In this document: positions 8,910-17,245 of the stretch, piece by piece | Numbering within the stretch: the stretch's first letter is position 1 | Layout of the letters: every line of letters begins with the position of its first letter | NCBI GenBank assembly: GCA_021413735.1 | Contig: JAIOPV010000161.1 | Span: 1 to 51,605, forward strand | From: Planctomycetota bacterium | GTDB lineage: Bacteria > Planctomycetota > Planctomycetia > Gemmatales > Gemmataceae | Length of the DNA: 51,605 nucleotides | Direction of reading: 5' to 3' | Program-made: the position numbers and the translations under genes | Notes under the pieces: model-generated | Seen by the model: only the letters and a program-made list of their open reading frames with translations | Database searches by the model: none | Told to the model about the DNA's origin: nothing

Positions 8910-8926
8910 ATCGAGACGTAACGAAC

Positions 8927-8935
8927 TGGTAAAAT
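8927..8935 (+). promoter_or_regulatory. Candidate extended -10 promoter
   Basis: TGGTAAAAT fits an extended -10, 69 nt upstream of the ATG at 9005. Its place just after a Family 1 palindrome matches that of the element at 4345-4353. Confidence 0.38.
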
Positions 8936-9004
8936 CTGGTTGGCGCTGTACTGCAACCCGGCCATGCTGGATGAATCCCAACGCTTGTTGACCCCGAGGA
9001 CGTT

Positions 9005-10318
9005 ATGACCCGGTTCGTAGTGGCACTCCTGGTCGGTGGGCTTTGCACAGCAACGTCGTTCGGGGTCACCCCGGACCCGAAGGATCTGATCATTCCGCCG
9101 TCCGAAATCACGAAGGCACGCGACCTGATTCGGAAACTCGGAAGCGAACTGTACCGCGAGCGTGAGGAAGCCCACGCCGAACTGGTGAAGATGGGCCGGC
9201 TTGCCCGCCCGGCATTGCTCGAAGCTGCTGCGACTGATCTTGACCCAGAGATTCGGTTCCGCACTTCCCGGTTGCTGCCGAAAGCCGGAGCCGACGAACT
9301 CACGGCTCGCCTCGATACCTTCCTGGCCGACAAAGAAGGCAAGTTCGATCACGACCTGCCGGGCATGAAGCAATTCCGCAAGGTCGTCGGTCAAGATGAG
9401 AAGGCTCGGGCGCTCTTCGTGGAAATCATCAAGTCGCCTTACAACGTCGAAGTGCTTCAGGCGATTGATCGCGGCGTGACCGAAGCTGGCCGGGCAATTG
9501 CGGATCGGCGGACGCTGCTCTTCACTCACCTCCAACATCGCAACGTCGGTGGTCGGATGATGCCTCCGCAACCGATTGCCATCGCGGACATCGCATGTTT
9601 GCTCTTCGCTGAGTCGGTGACGCCAAGCAAGGAGATCCCTCGCGGCATGTGGAATCACATCACCGGGGCGACGTTCCTCCAACAAGGAGCATCGAACAGC
9701 ACGCTCACCAACGCGAGCGCTCCGCATTCTGATCCCTATCGGCGGATCGTCGGTCAGTGGTTGGAAACCCGCGAAGACGTTCAAGACCTGAACCAACTGG
9801 CGCACATGGTTGGCCAGCAGCACTTCAAGAGCTTCCCGCAAAGCCTTCCGCTTCTGCGAAGGATCGTCACGACCGACGGCGTCTACGGCTACGCAAAGGG
9901 TCAGGCATTGATGTTCTTGATGCAGCAACGACCCAAGGAAGAAATGGGTTTCCTCAAGACGCTTTTGACGAATGACACGCTCGTCTCGACCGTGTGGTTC
10001 GGTAACAACATCAACCCGGCCAACCCGCAACCGCAACAACACCAGTGCTTGCTCCGCGATGTGGCGCTTGCGTTGCTCATCACCCAGAACGGCCAGAAGT
10101 TGAAGGAGTATGGCTACTCGTTCCCGAATGGCCACGTTGAGCCGAACGCGCAGAACATCGGTTACGGCAACAACTACGCATTCACGACAGACGAAGCTCG
10201 TGCGGCCGCAATGGTCAAGTTCGGGTTCTGGCAGCTCAAGCAGAGCTTCAAGGAACCCGTGGTTGAGCCGGTCAAAGAGCCAGCACCGCCAGTACCGGCA
10301 CCTGCTCCGAGTAAGTGA
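9005..10318 (+). CDS. Secreted HEAT-like protein, tandem paralogue B
   Basis: A 437-residue exported protein homologous to its upstream neighbour at 7544. It has a signal peptide (residues 1-19), KLGSELYREREEAHAELVKM in the first HEAT-like repeat, then FLADKEGKFDHDLPGMKQF. It differs in a C-terminal proline/valine tail (PVVEPVKEPAPPVPAP) absent from paralogue A and in a Gln/Asn-rich segment (NINPANPQPQQHQ). GAGGA precedes the ATG. It ends 146 nt before the two-way terminator shared with the ribosomal operon. Function unknown. Confidence 0.85.
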   Translation: MTRFVVALLVGGLCTATSFGVTPDPKDLIIPPSEITKARDLIRKLGSELYREREEAHAELVKMGRLARPALLEAAATDLDPEIRFRTSRLLPKAGADELTARLDTFLADKEGKFDHDLPGMKQFRKVVGQDEKARALFVEIIKSPYNVEVLQAIDRGVTEAGRAIADRRTLLFTHLQHRNVGGRMMPPQPIAIADIACLLFAESVTPSKEIPRGMWNHITGATFLQQGASNSTLTNASAPHSDPYRRIVGQWLETREDVQDLNQLAHMVGQQHFKSFPQSLPLLRRIVTTDGVYGYAKGQALMFLMQQRPKEEMGFLKTLLTNDTLVSTVWFGNNINPANPQPQQHQCLLRDVALALLITQNGQKLKEYGYSFPNGHVEPNAQNIGYGNNYAFTTDEARAAAMVKFGFWQLKQSFKEPVVEPVKEPAPPVPAPAPSK

Positions 10319-10330
10319 GATCTTTTCTTC

Positions 10331-10455
10331 GCCCTTTGCGGGAGAGGGCAGCGAGGCTTTGCGAGCGGGTGAGGGGTGAAGTTCCCAATATGTTGAGGTT
10401 TTACCCCTCACCCGTCCGCGAAGCGCGGCCACCCTCTCCCGCAAGGGAAGAGGGC
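10331..10455. repeat. Imperfect long palindrome of direct GCGGGAGAGGG type
   Basis: Arms at about 10331-10378 and 10402-10455, imperfect, with CCCTTTGCGGGAGAGGGC against CCCTCTCCCGCAAGGGAAG and GGGTGAGGGGT against ACCCCTCACCC. It lies between the stop at 10318 and the terminator at 10464. Confidence 0.7.
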
Positions 10456-10463
10456 AAAAGACA

Positions 10464-10509
10464 AAAAGCAGAACGCCCGCGTTGCGAACAACGCGGGCGT
10501 TCTGCTTTT
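10464..10509. terminator. Bidirectional intrinsic terminator
   Basis: Two exact 21-nt arms with a CGAA tetraloop. The stem (GCAGAACGCCCGCGTTG) is flanked by AAAA on the left and TTTT on the right, so it works in both directions. It serves the secreted protein gene ending at 10318 (+) and the ribosomal operon ending at 10532 (-). Confidence 0.93.
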
Positions 10510-10531
10510 GTCTCACCGCACAGACTCAGTC

Positions 10532-11125
10532 TCAGGTCGTCGCGGGAGCGGGAGTTTCAGTCGCGGCGGGTGTCGGCGCGATCGGCGTTGGCGTTGGAGC
10601 CAGCGGAGCGCTAACCGCGGCCGGCTTCGCCTTCTTCGATTGCACCTTCGTCTCGCCGGCCTTCAACAACTCGATAACAGCAGTCACGCTGGCATCGCCG
10701 AGTCGGCGATAGTGCTGCTTCATGATGCGAGTGTAGCCACCCGGACGGCTCGCGTACCGTGGCCCGAGTTCGCGGAACAGCTTCTTCAACACCGTGTCGT
10801 TCGTGCTGTTCTCGTCGTTCTTGTCCCAGATGCCGGTGCCGTGGGTTGGGCCAAGGATTGCCATCGCCTGTCGGCGATAGTGAAGCGCCTGGATGCTGGC
10901 CTTCTTCACTTCGAGGTCGCCTTTGCCAGCGGCATCGAGAATCGCCTGATTCGCCTTCTTGGCGAGCGTGATGAGTTTCTCGACGAAAGGCCGCATTTCT
11001 TTGGCCTTCGGCACCGTCGTGACGATGGTTTCGTGCGTGAACAGTGCCCGTGCAAGGTTCCGGAAGAGACTCCGTCGGTGAGACGGTTTGCGGTTCAGGT
11101 GACGACCGCGTTTACCGTGACGCAT
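10532..11125 (-). CDS. rplQ: 50S ribosomal protein L17 with long Ala/Pro tail
   Basis: Component of the large ribosomal subunit near the exit tunnel. Residues 1-120 match bL17: [44 protein letters not shown] and the C-terminal [12 protein letters not shown]. The protein is 197 residues; typical bacterial L17 is about 120-130. The extra ~45 residues are Ala/Pro/Thr-rich ([14 protein letters not shown]) and probably disordered. It is the last gene of the operon, following rpoA. Confidence 0.97.
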   Translation of the reverse strand: MRHGKRGRHLNRKPSHRRSLFRNLARALFTHETIVTTVPKAKEMRPFVEKLITLAKKANQAILDAAGKGDLEVKKASIQALHYRRQAMAILGPTHGTGIWDKNDENSTNDTVLKKLFRELGPRYASRPGGYTRIMKQHYRRLGDASVTAVIELLKAGETKVQSKKAKPAAVSAPLAPTPTPIAPTPAATETPAPATT

Positions 11126-11227
11126 TGTGGCTACTCTCGTGTTGAGTGTTTAGTGTTGGGTGTTCCGAGTAAGAACCCCGCGCCGTGCCAAGGGTCGCGG
11201 GGGATGACTCAGCACCGACTCCACGCC

Positions 11228-12235
11228 TTACGACCGGCGTGGAGGAATCCGCATTCCAAGGGTCAGACCGCGTTCCTGAAGTTTCAGTTGAACTTCGCGA
11301 AGCGTGGTGTCTCCGAAGTTTCGCACTTCGAGGAGTTCGTCCGGGCTGCGGAGAACGAGTTCCCGAACAGTCGTGATGCCCTCAGTCTCGAGACAGTTGG
11401 TAGCCCGAACCGACAGTTCCAGTTCGGCCAGGCTCATGTTCAACTTGCGTTCCAGTTCGGCGTCGTTGGTGTCGGCAACCACGCGGCCCGTGGTGATTTC
11501 GTCCGACGCTTCGCTCGGAACCTCTGGCCCCATCTCCGTGTACTGCACGAATGGGTTCAGGTGCTTTCGCAGAATCTTCGCGGACTCCACGAGCGCCATC
11601 TGTGGTCCGATGGTGCCGTTCGTCCAGATTTCCATCACGAGTCGGTCGTAGTTCGTCTTCTGACCGACGCGGGTTTCTTCGCTGTCGTACTTCACGCGAA
11701 CGACTGGCGAGAAACTGCTATCCACCGGAATGACGCCGATCTCGCGTTCCTTGCCGCTGTTCTCTTCCGCGGTTCGGTAACCGCGACCGTTCTCGACCGT
11801 CATTTCCATGACGAACGGCACGTCGCTCGTGAGCGTCGCGATGTGGTGTTCCGGGTTGATGATCTGCACCATTTCGTCGTGCTGAACATCGACGCCGCGA
11901 ACCGGTCCGTGCTCGTGCTTCTGAATGCGAATGATCTTCGGCTGATCCGACAGATTCTTCACCACGAGGCTTTTGACGTTCAGGATGATGTCCGTCACGT
12001 CTTCGACAACGCCCGTGATGGTCGAAATCTCGTGCTGAACGTCGTGAATCTTGATCTTCGTGATGGCGCTGCCTTCGAGGCTCGACAGCAAAATACGCCG
12101 CAGACTGTTGCCGATGGTCATGCCGAAGCCGCGTTCAAACGGTTCGGCGTAGAACTTTCCGTAGGTGTCGGTGAGGGTTGCCCGCTCGGTGTGAACCTTG
12201 CTCGGCAATTCCAATCCGCGCCAGCGAACTCGCAT
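11228..12235 (-). CDS. rpoA: DNA-directed RNA polymerase subunit alpha
   Basis: 335 residues. The N-terminal dimerisation domain has the conserved [21 protein letters not shown] near residues 35-56, and the C-terminal domain has [21 protein letters not shown] and [19 protein letters not shown], the part that contacts UP elements and activators. A strong Shine-Dalgarno (GGAGG) sits 7-8 nt before the ATG, unlike the weaker starts of rpsD, rpsK and rpsM. Order rpsM-rpsK-rpsD-rpoA-rplQ is the standard bacterial alpha operon. Confidence 0.98.
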   Translation of the reverse strand: MRVRWRGLELPSKVHTERATLTDTYGKFYAEPFERGFGMTIGNSLRRILLSSLEGSAITKIKIHDVQHEISTITGVVEDVTDIILNVKSLVVKNLSDQPKIIRIQKHEHGPVRGVDVQHDEMVQIINPEHHIATLTSDVPFVMEMTVENGRGYRTAEENSGKEREIGVIPVDSSFSPVVRVKYDSEETRVGQKTNYDRLVMEIWTNGTIGPQMALVESAKILRKHLNPFVQYTEMGPEVPSEASDEITTGRVVADTNDAELERKLNMSLAELELSVRATNCLETEGITTVRELVLRSPDELLEVRNFGDTTLREVQLKLQERGLTLGMRIPPRRS

Positions 12236-12351
12236 GAGAGATCCTCCGCAGCCGTCGGTTTACCGCCACCCCATGTGCGACCGATATGGGGGACGAACCA
12301 GACGGTAGTTGTGAAACGAACAACCCGGTAGTCGCAACCGGTGATTTCTGT

Positions 12352-12402
12352 TTTGCCGCTTGCGGCGTAGCGGTTTATGGGCGCTACGCCGCAAGCGGCA
12401 AA
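12352..12402. repeat. Family 3 palindrome in the rpsD-rpoA spacer
   Basis: Perfect arms at 12352-12372 and 12382-12402 with a 9-nt loop, GCCGCTTGCGGCGTAGCG type. It lies between two co-transcribed ribosomal operon genes, so it must be read through or attenuates expression. Near-identical to 41244-41297. Confidence 0.88.
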
Positions 12403-12413
12403 GACAAGCTAAC

Positions 12414-13070
12414 TTATCGTGTCGCGATTTCGATGATCAACTGCACCCGTTGTGCAAGGCTTTCGGGGCGGTCGTAGAAGCGTTCATCCACATCGGCCGA
12501 GTTCGGCAACCGCGTCATCCGACCTTCCGGCTGCTCTTGGTTGCCGGTCAGTTCCAGGAAGTCCGGGACGCGAACGATGTTCTTCTGGAGCGTTTCGCGA
12601 GCCATCTTCAGGCTGCCGTCACGCGGCTTCACCTTGATGATGTCGTTCGGCTTCAGCAACATGCTCGGGATGTCGCACTTCTTGCCATTAACCATCACGT
12701 GACCGTGCGAAACCATCTGGCGGGCCGCGTTTCGGCTGATCGCCAACCCGAGACGGTGAACAACGTTATCCAATCGCCGTTCGAGAATCGAGAGCAACTG
12801 TTCGCCGGTGTTTTCCGGTGAACGGGTCGCGAGGTCGTAGTAACGGCGGAACTGTGCCTCGAAGATGCCGTAGAAGCGCTTGAGCTTCTGCTTCTCGCGG
12901 AGACGCAGTCCGTATTCGGATTGCTTCCCGCGGCGAAGGCCGTGCATGCCGGGCGGCGGCTTTTCCTTGTCGATGGGACACTTCGGGCTGAAGCAGCGCT
13001 CTCCCTTGAGGAACAGCTTCATCTGCTCTCGCCTGCACATTTTGCAGACCGGATCGATGTTACGAGCCAT
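12414..13070 (-). CDS. rpsD: 30S ribosomal protein S4 (zinc-binding form)
   Basis: Primary 16S rRNA-binding protein that starts small-subunit assembly. 218 residues. The N-terminus keeps four zinc ligands C9, C12, C26 and C31, so this is the C+ form. The S4 RNA-binding domain is seen at RRLDNVVHRLGLAISRNAAR and VSHGHVMVNGKK. The C-terminus extends beyond the usual end with a segment containing RLPNSADVDERFYDRPESLAQRV. No obvious Shine-Dalgarno. A 296-nt spacer with a palindrome separates it from rpsK. Confidence 0.97.
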   Translation of the reverse strand: MARNIDPVCKMCRREQMKLFLKGERCFSPKCPIDKEKPPPGMHGLRRGKQSEYGLRLREKQKLKRFYGIFEAQFRRYYDLATRSPENTGEQLLSILERRLDNVVHRLGLAISRNAARQMVSHGHVMVNGKKCDIPSMLLKPNDIIKVKPRDGSLKMARETLQKNIVRVPDFLELTGNQEQPEGRMTRLPNSADVDERFYDRPESLAQRVQLIIEIATR

Positions 13071-13218
13071 GGATACCAGTTGTCAGGAACCAGGGGTCAG
13101 TTTGGCCCGCTGTTGCGGTACCAGTTATGAGCGATTGGTTGTCAGTTGAGAAGCGAATACCCGGCGAACCCCAGAGTCGTAACGGGTAGTGCAGAAACAA
13201 CAGTGTCGCGCCTGAGTT

Positions 13219-13330
13219 CCCAGGGCTTCCGCCCTGGGCTACAGAAGACGGCCCCTCCGGGGCGAAAAACATCGGTGTGTCTTTCGCCCCGGAGGGGCCG
13301 TCTTTCGTAGCCCAGGGCGGAAGCCCTGGG
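13219..13330. repeat. Family 2 palindrome inside the ribosomal operon
   Basis: Two 49-nt arms (13219-13267 and 13282-13330) complementary at 47 of 49 positions, loop 14 nt. Each arm has an internal hairpin (CCCAGGGC..GCCCTGGG), so the RNA could fold as one long hairpin or a clover. It sits between rpsK and rpsD. The only other copy is at 17077-17205. Confidence 0.92.
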
Positions 13331-13366
13331 TTCCGAGCGGCGACCGACAACCAACCACTTCCGCGA

Positions 13367-13747
13367 TCAGACGCGCCGCTTTTTGGGCGGGCGACATCCG
13401 TTGTGCGGGAGCGGGGTGACGTCTTCGATTGCCTTGACGTTCAACCCGGCGGCTTGCAGAGCTGTGACCGCGGATTCGCGACCAGCTCCTGGGCCTTTCA
13501 CCCGCACTTCGATTTCTTTGACGCCATACTTGCTTGCCTTGGCGGCGCACTCTTCGGCAGCTCGCTGAGCCGCGAATGGCGTACTCTTACGGCTTCCCTT
13601 GAACCCGACCGCCCCACCAGACGAGTGACACAGCGTGTCGCCGTTCGTGTCGGTGATGGTGATGATCGTGTTGTTGAACGTACTCTGCACGTGCGCCACG
13701 CCACGGCTGACGTTACGACGAGCTTTCTTCTTCTTGGATTTGGCCAT
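13367..13747 (-). CDS. rpsK: 30S ribosomal protein S11
   Basis: Small-subunit platform protein that helps shape the E site and Shine-Dalgarno helix environment. 126 residues, normal length. Conserved segments are [38 protein letters not shown] and the C-terminal [17 protein letters not shown]. It lies between rpsM (83-nt gap) and the palindrome-bearing spacer before rpsD. No clear Shine-Dalgarno. Confidence 0.98.
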   Translation of the reverse strand: MAKSKKKKARRNVSRGVAHVQSTFNNTIITITDTNGDTLCHSSGGAVGFKGSRKSTPFAAQRAAEECAAKASKYGVKEIEVRVKGPGAGRESAVTALQAAGLNVKAIEDVTPLPHNGCRPPKKRRV

Positions 13748-13830
13748 GATCTTTGGATGTTGGTTGGGAGTGCTAGGTTAGCCGCGACCGAACGGAGCGC
13801 GAACGCTTCCTTCGGTTACGGCTCAACACA

Positions 13831-14214
13831 TTAGCGCAGATCCTTGACGCCCTTCTTGCCCGCGACGGTCTTCCGGACACCCTTGCGGGTTCGGGCGTTC
13901 GTCTTGGAGCGTTGGCCACGACACGGCAGATTCTTCCGGTGCCGTTCACCGCGATAGCTCTTGATTTCCTTGAGCCGTGCGATGTTCGAGCCTTCCTGCC
14001 GACGCAGTGGCCCCTCGACGAGATATTCCTTGTCGAGAAGGGCCGCGATCTGAGCAACCTCGGAGTCCGAGAGCTCCTTCGCACGCCGCTGCGGGTCGAT
14101 GTGCAACTTCTCGCACACTTCCAGGGACGTCGTTGCCCCCAGCCCACGAATGTATCGCAGGGAAATGTGCGTCGGCTTATCTGCCGGAATGTCAACGCCT
14201 TGGATACGCGGCAT
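13831..14214 (-). CDS. rpsM: 30S ribosomal protein S13
   Basis: Head protein of the small subunit that bridges to the large subunit. 127 residues, normal length. It starts MPRIQGVDIPADKPTHISLR with RYIRGLG next. The basic C-terminus has HRKNLPCRGQRSKTNARTRK and an added VAGKKGVKDLR tail. It lies 55 nt after rpmJ in the operon. Confidence 0.98.
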   Translation of the reverse strand: MPRIQGVDIPADKPTHISLRYIRGLGATTSLEVCEKLHIDPQRRAKELSDSEVAQIAALLDKEYLVEGPLRRQEGSNIARLKEIKSYRGERHRKNLPCRGQRSKTNARTRKGVRKTVAGKKGVKDLR

Positions 14215-14269
14215 GTTCTTGCTCGTTTTCGTGAAGCGACAACCCGTTGGAGTTGCCCGCTAAACTGGT

Positions 14270-14383
14270 TCAGCCTTGTCGTTGTTTGTGGCGAGGATCT
14301 TCGCAAATGACCCGCACAACACCCTTGCGCTTGATCAGTTTGCACTTATCGCAGATCCGCCGCACGCTCGCTCGCACCTTCAT
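14270..14383 (-). CDS. rpmJ: 50S ribosomal protein L36
   Basis: A 37-residue protein starting [20 protein letters not shown], the classical L36 sequence. The zinc ligands C11, C14, C27 and H32 are all present, so this is the zinc-containing form. It is the first gene of the visible operon (rpmJ-rpsM-rpsK-rpsD-rpoA-rplQ). infA and map, often found upstream, are absent; the next gene is on the other strand, so the promoter should lie in 14384-14567. Confidence 0.96.
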   Translation of the reverse strand: MKVRASVRRICDKCKLIKRKGVVRVICEDPRHKQRQG

Positions 14384-14567
14384 GATTCAATCCCCAACCC
14401 CGAGCCTGAAAGAAGTTCGCGAACCCGGGAAAACTCCAGCATATCGGCACACGCAGAATCGACAAGTCCGGCACGCGATTTCAGAGCGCACTTTTCAGCT
14501 CCAATGAGCCTGAAACAGAAGCGAACAATGCTCGCAATTCGCCGCTGTTCACCGTAGGATTTGCCGC

Positions 14568-15797
14568 ATGACCACTGCCGCTGCGTCGCCAACTCTCTTT
14601 CGCCGATTGCTTCTCGCGGTTGGTGTCATCGTAATCATTTTCGCGAGCGGCTCGCTGCTCAATAACCTGTTTTTCGCTGAGAAGCCGCTTCCAATTGACT
14701 TCGCGGAATACTGGGCCGCCGGGCACCTGAACGCAGCCGGAGCCGACCCGTATTCGGGCCCGAACGTGCGAGCCGTTCAGCGAGAGATCGGGCTCGAAGA
14801 CATCGACACCGCGATCATGATGTGGAATCCGCCGTGGACGCTATCGCTGGTGATGCCCATTGGAGCCATGCACCCTCGAACAGCTTACGGCGTCTGGATG
14901 CTCGTGAACCTCGCATTGGTGGGTGTGGCAGCGGTGTTGTTCTGGCGGGGATTCGGCGGCTTGCCACGATTCCGAGGACTCGCCATACTCATCGCGCTTT
15001 CGTTCGGGCCAACCGTGTTTCTGATTGGAGCGGCGCAGATCACCGCGTTCGTGCTGTTCGGGCTTGCCGGGTTCCTGTACTTCGCACGCAACGACCGACC
15101 GCTGTGTGCGGGAATCTGTGTCGCGTTCACCGCGATCAAGCCGCACTTGCTCGTGCTGTTCGCTGTGTGGTTGCTGCTCGAAGCCACTCGCTCGGCGTTC
15201 GGAAGGTGGGTCGTGGTCGGTGGGTTGCTCGTGGGCGTCTTCATGAGCGTGCCGCCGGGGCTGGCGAATCCGGCTGTCTGGAAGCAGTACATCGAAGCGA
15301 CAACGGGGCCATCGTCGGCAGACCACCGCCACGTTTCCGAATGGACGCCGCCGCTGATTGGTTGGTGGCTGCGGCAAATGGTGCCCGGTCAACCGTTTGC
15401 AGTGCAGTGGTTGCCGATGGCGATTGCAGTCCCCGGATTTGTCGCGTGGTGGTTCGTGAACCGTAAGCAACCGCCGCAGTGGGAAGAGCGGTTGCCCTGG
15501 GTGGTCGGGGCTTCGCTCGTGGTTGCTCCCTACGGCGCGTATGCCTACGATCTCGTGTTGTTGCTGGTTCCCGTGTTGGCCACTGCGGTTCACCTGACAC
15601 GATTCCCGAACCGGCGCGTTTGCGTGATCGGGTTGGTGTTTCTGTTCTGTGTGAACGCTGCGATTCTTGCGATGATGCTCGCACAGTTGAAGTCGCCCGT
15701 GTACGTCTGGGCGACTCCTGTGACGCTGTGCGGCTGTGCGATTCTCTTCCGGCTGACCACGCCGGAAGTACCGCAGTCACTTGCTCGCTGCGGGTAG
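14568..15797 (+). CDS. GT87-type membrane glycosyltransferase (DUF2029)
   Basis: A 409-residue polytopic membrane protein with about 9-10 hydrophobic helices. Early DFAEYWAAGHLNAAGADPYS is the hallmark acidic-residue loop of GT-C family 87 mannosyl/arabinosyltransferases, which use polyprenyl-phosphate sugars outside the inner membrane. Further helices are seen around residues 15-35, 105-125, 140-195 and 300-390. The substrate is unknown. AGGA precedes the ATG. Its last 21 nt overlap the 3' end of the convergent hydrolase gene. Confidence 0.85.
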   Translation: MTTAAASPTLFRRLLLAVGVIVIIFASGSLLNNLFFAEKPLPIDFAEYWAAGHLNAAGADPYSGPNVRAVQREIGLEDIDTAIMMWNPPWTLSLVMPIGAMHPRTAYGVWMLVNLALVGVAAVLFWRGFGGLPRFRGLAILIALSFGPTVFLIGAAQITAFVLFGLAGFLYFARNDRPLCAGICVAFTAIKPHLLVLFAVWLLLEATRSAFGRWVVVGGLLVGVFMSVPPGLANPAVWKQYIEATTGPSSADHRHVSEWTPPLIGWWLRQMVPGQPFAVQWLPMAIAVPGFVAWWFVNRKQPPQWEERLPWVVGASLVVAPYGAYAYDLVLLLVPVLATAVHLTRFPNRRVCVIGLVFLFCVNAAILAMMLAQLKSPVYVWATPVTLCGCAILFRLTTPEVPQSLARCG

Positions 15798-16973
15798 AAT
15801 CGTGTGCGGTGCGGATACCTCCAAACCGCGTTCGTCAGTCACGGCGAGGTAGAAGACCAGCGGCCGAGCGGCTGGCAACTTCGCCGAGACTTTGCCGTCC
15901 TTGATCTCCGCTGGCAGCGACTTCCACTCTCGCTTTTGCCAGGCACCATCGGCCACGGCGTAATGCAGGTTCGCACTCTTCAGTTTCACCTTGCTCGTTA
16001 CAGTCGCAGACGCCACATCACCGGCCAGCGTCATCTCGCCAACCTCGGGTAACGGGTCGCCCTTCTTCAACTGCGAGTCGATGAACGCATCCACCTCTCC
16101 GAACGTCCAGATGTGACCGTGCGGCAGCCTGACGCGAACTGACAGCGTTCGCGGAGCCGTCACCAAACGGTACGACTTCTGGTAGCTGTCGAGTGGATAG
16201 GCGAAGTCGTTCGTGCCGTTCAGGAACAGAATCGGGCACTTCACGTTGGCGAGGTACGCCGACGGGTCGAACGTCTCGACCCATCGCTTCCGTTGTTCCG
16301 CGTCGGCCTTCTCGAATCGTCCTGCCGTCCAAACGCTGTTCTCGTGCAGGAAGCCGCAGCCGTAAACGGGCACCGCCGCCTTCAAGCGATCATCCACGCC
16401 AGCGACGATACACGTCAGGTAGCCGCCCCAACTAATGCCGGTCACCGCGATGCGGTCCTTGTCCACTTCGGGCAGCGAACGCAGCAAATTGTGACCGCGA
16501 ATCACTGCGGCGATGGCGTGATACGTCCACATATCCTTTGCGGTCTTTTCGTCGAACGTGCGGAACTTGGTGTCGTCGGATTGGTCGGGGCCGCCGTCTT
16601 CGAGGCGACCCGCTGGCCCGACGCCGGCAAGATCCATCGCGAGGGCACAGTATCCGCGTGCGGCCCAGTGCTCGGCCCATTCGCGGAACGCTTTGCCGCC
16701 TCCACCGTGAACCAGCAGCATCGCCGGGAACGGACCGTCACCGGTCGCGGGTTTGGCGTAGTAGGCGAAGACTCGCGTTGGCTTTCCCTTGAATGGCTCG
16801 CCGGGGTAGAACACTTCGCGGGCCTTGCCGACTTCCTTGCCCCATTCGGGTTTCACCTCGACGGCTGCGAGAGCCTTCATGTCCCACGGGCCGGTCGTGG
16901 GTTTCTGTGCGAATGCTGGCGCTGCGGGAACCAGAAGCAACACGACGAGAGAACAGAAGCGGATACGATTCAC
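15777..16973 (-). CDS. Secreted alpha/beta hydrolase (acetyl-xylan-esterase / prolyl-peptidase-like)
   Basis: A 398-residue exported hydrolase with signal peptide (residues 1-22, ending AFAQ). MLLVHGGGG forms the oxyanion region, GISWGGY the nucleophile elbow near residue 175, FLNGTNDFAYP the acid loop and LPHGH the catalytic histidine. A C-terminal beta domain of about 100 residues follows (LHYAVADGAWQKREW). The GTG start at 16973 is chosen because it begins the signal peptide and has GGAG 7-11 nt upstream. The upstream open frame runs into a palindrome. The 21-nt overlap with the preceding gene is at the 3' ends. Confidence 0.87.
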   Translation of the reverse strand: MNRIRFCSLVVLLLVPAAPAFAQKPTTGPWDMKALAAVEVKPEWGKEVGKAREVFYPGEPFKGKPTRVFAYYAKPATGDGPFPAMLLVHGGGGKAFREWAEHWAARGYCALAMDLAGVGPAGRLEDGGPDQSDDTKFRTFDEKTAKDMWTYHAIAAVIRGHNLLRSLPEVDKDRIAVTGISWGGYLTCIVAGVDDRLKAAVPVYGCGFLHENSVWTAGRFEKADAEQRKRWVETFDPSAYLANVKCPILFLNGTNDFAYPLDSYQKSYRLVTAPRTLSVRVRLPHGHIWTFGEVDAFIDSQLKKGDPLPEVGEMTLAGDVASATVTSKVKLKSANLHYAVADGAWQKREWKSLPAEIKDGKVSAKLPAARPLVFYLAVTDERGLEVSAPHTILPAASK

Positions 16974-17076
16974 GGGTGGACTCCGGGGAGGGATTGCTTG
17001 CCGGGAACATCTCTCACGGCATTCTGTTCCCGTGTAGTATTTCACCTGCCTATGAGTTACGCAGTTGCGATTACTC

Positions 17077-17205
17077 TGACACCCAGTGCTTCCGCACTGG
17101 GCTACGAAAGCCGGCCCCATCCGGGGCGAAAACCAAAGGCCAGGTTTTGTTCTTCACCCCGGAGGGGTCGTCTTTCGTAGCCCAGTGCGGAAGCACTGGG
17201 TGTCA
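17077..17205. repeat. Family 2 palindrome
   Basis: 53-nt arms at 17077-17129 and 17153-17205 with a few mismatches and a 23-nt loop. Same architecture as 13219-13330: outer hairpin CCCAGTGC..GCACTGGG, then GGCTACGAAAG, then a GGCCCC/CCGGGGCGAA core. It sits in the divergent promoter region between the hydrolase and the beta-propeller gene. Confidence 0.92.
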
Positions 17206-17245
17206 GGCTTCACGCTCGGAAACCACTCACCAGGAATTTCAACCA

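Noticed and set aside
8363-10516. A 717-codon open frame on the minus strand
   Set aside because: Antisense to the two secreted paralogues; it runs through palindromes and has no family likeness.
10508-12331. A 607-codon open frame on the plus strand
   Set aside because: It is antisense to rplQ and rpoA, which are unmistakable; the long frame results from GC-rich codon bias.
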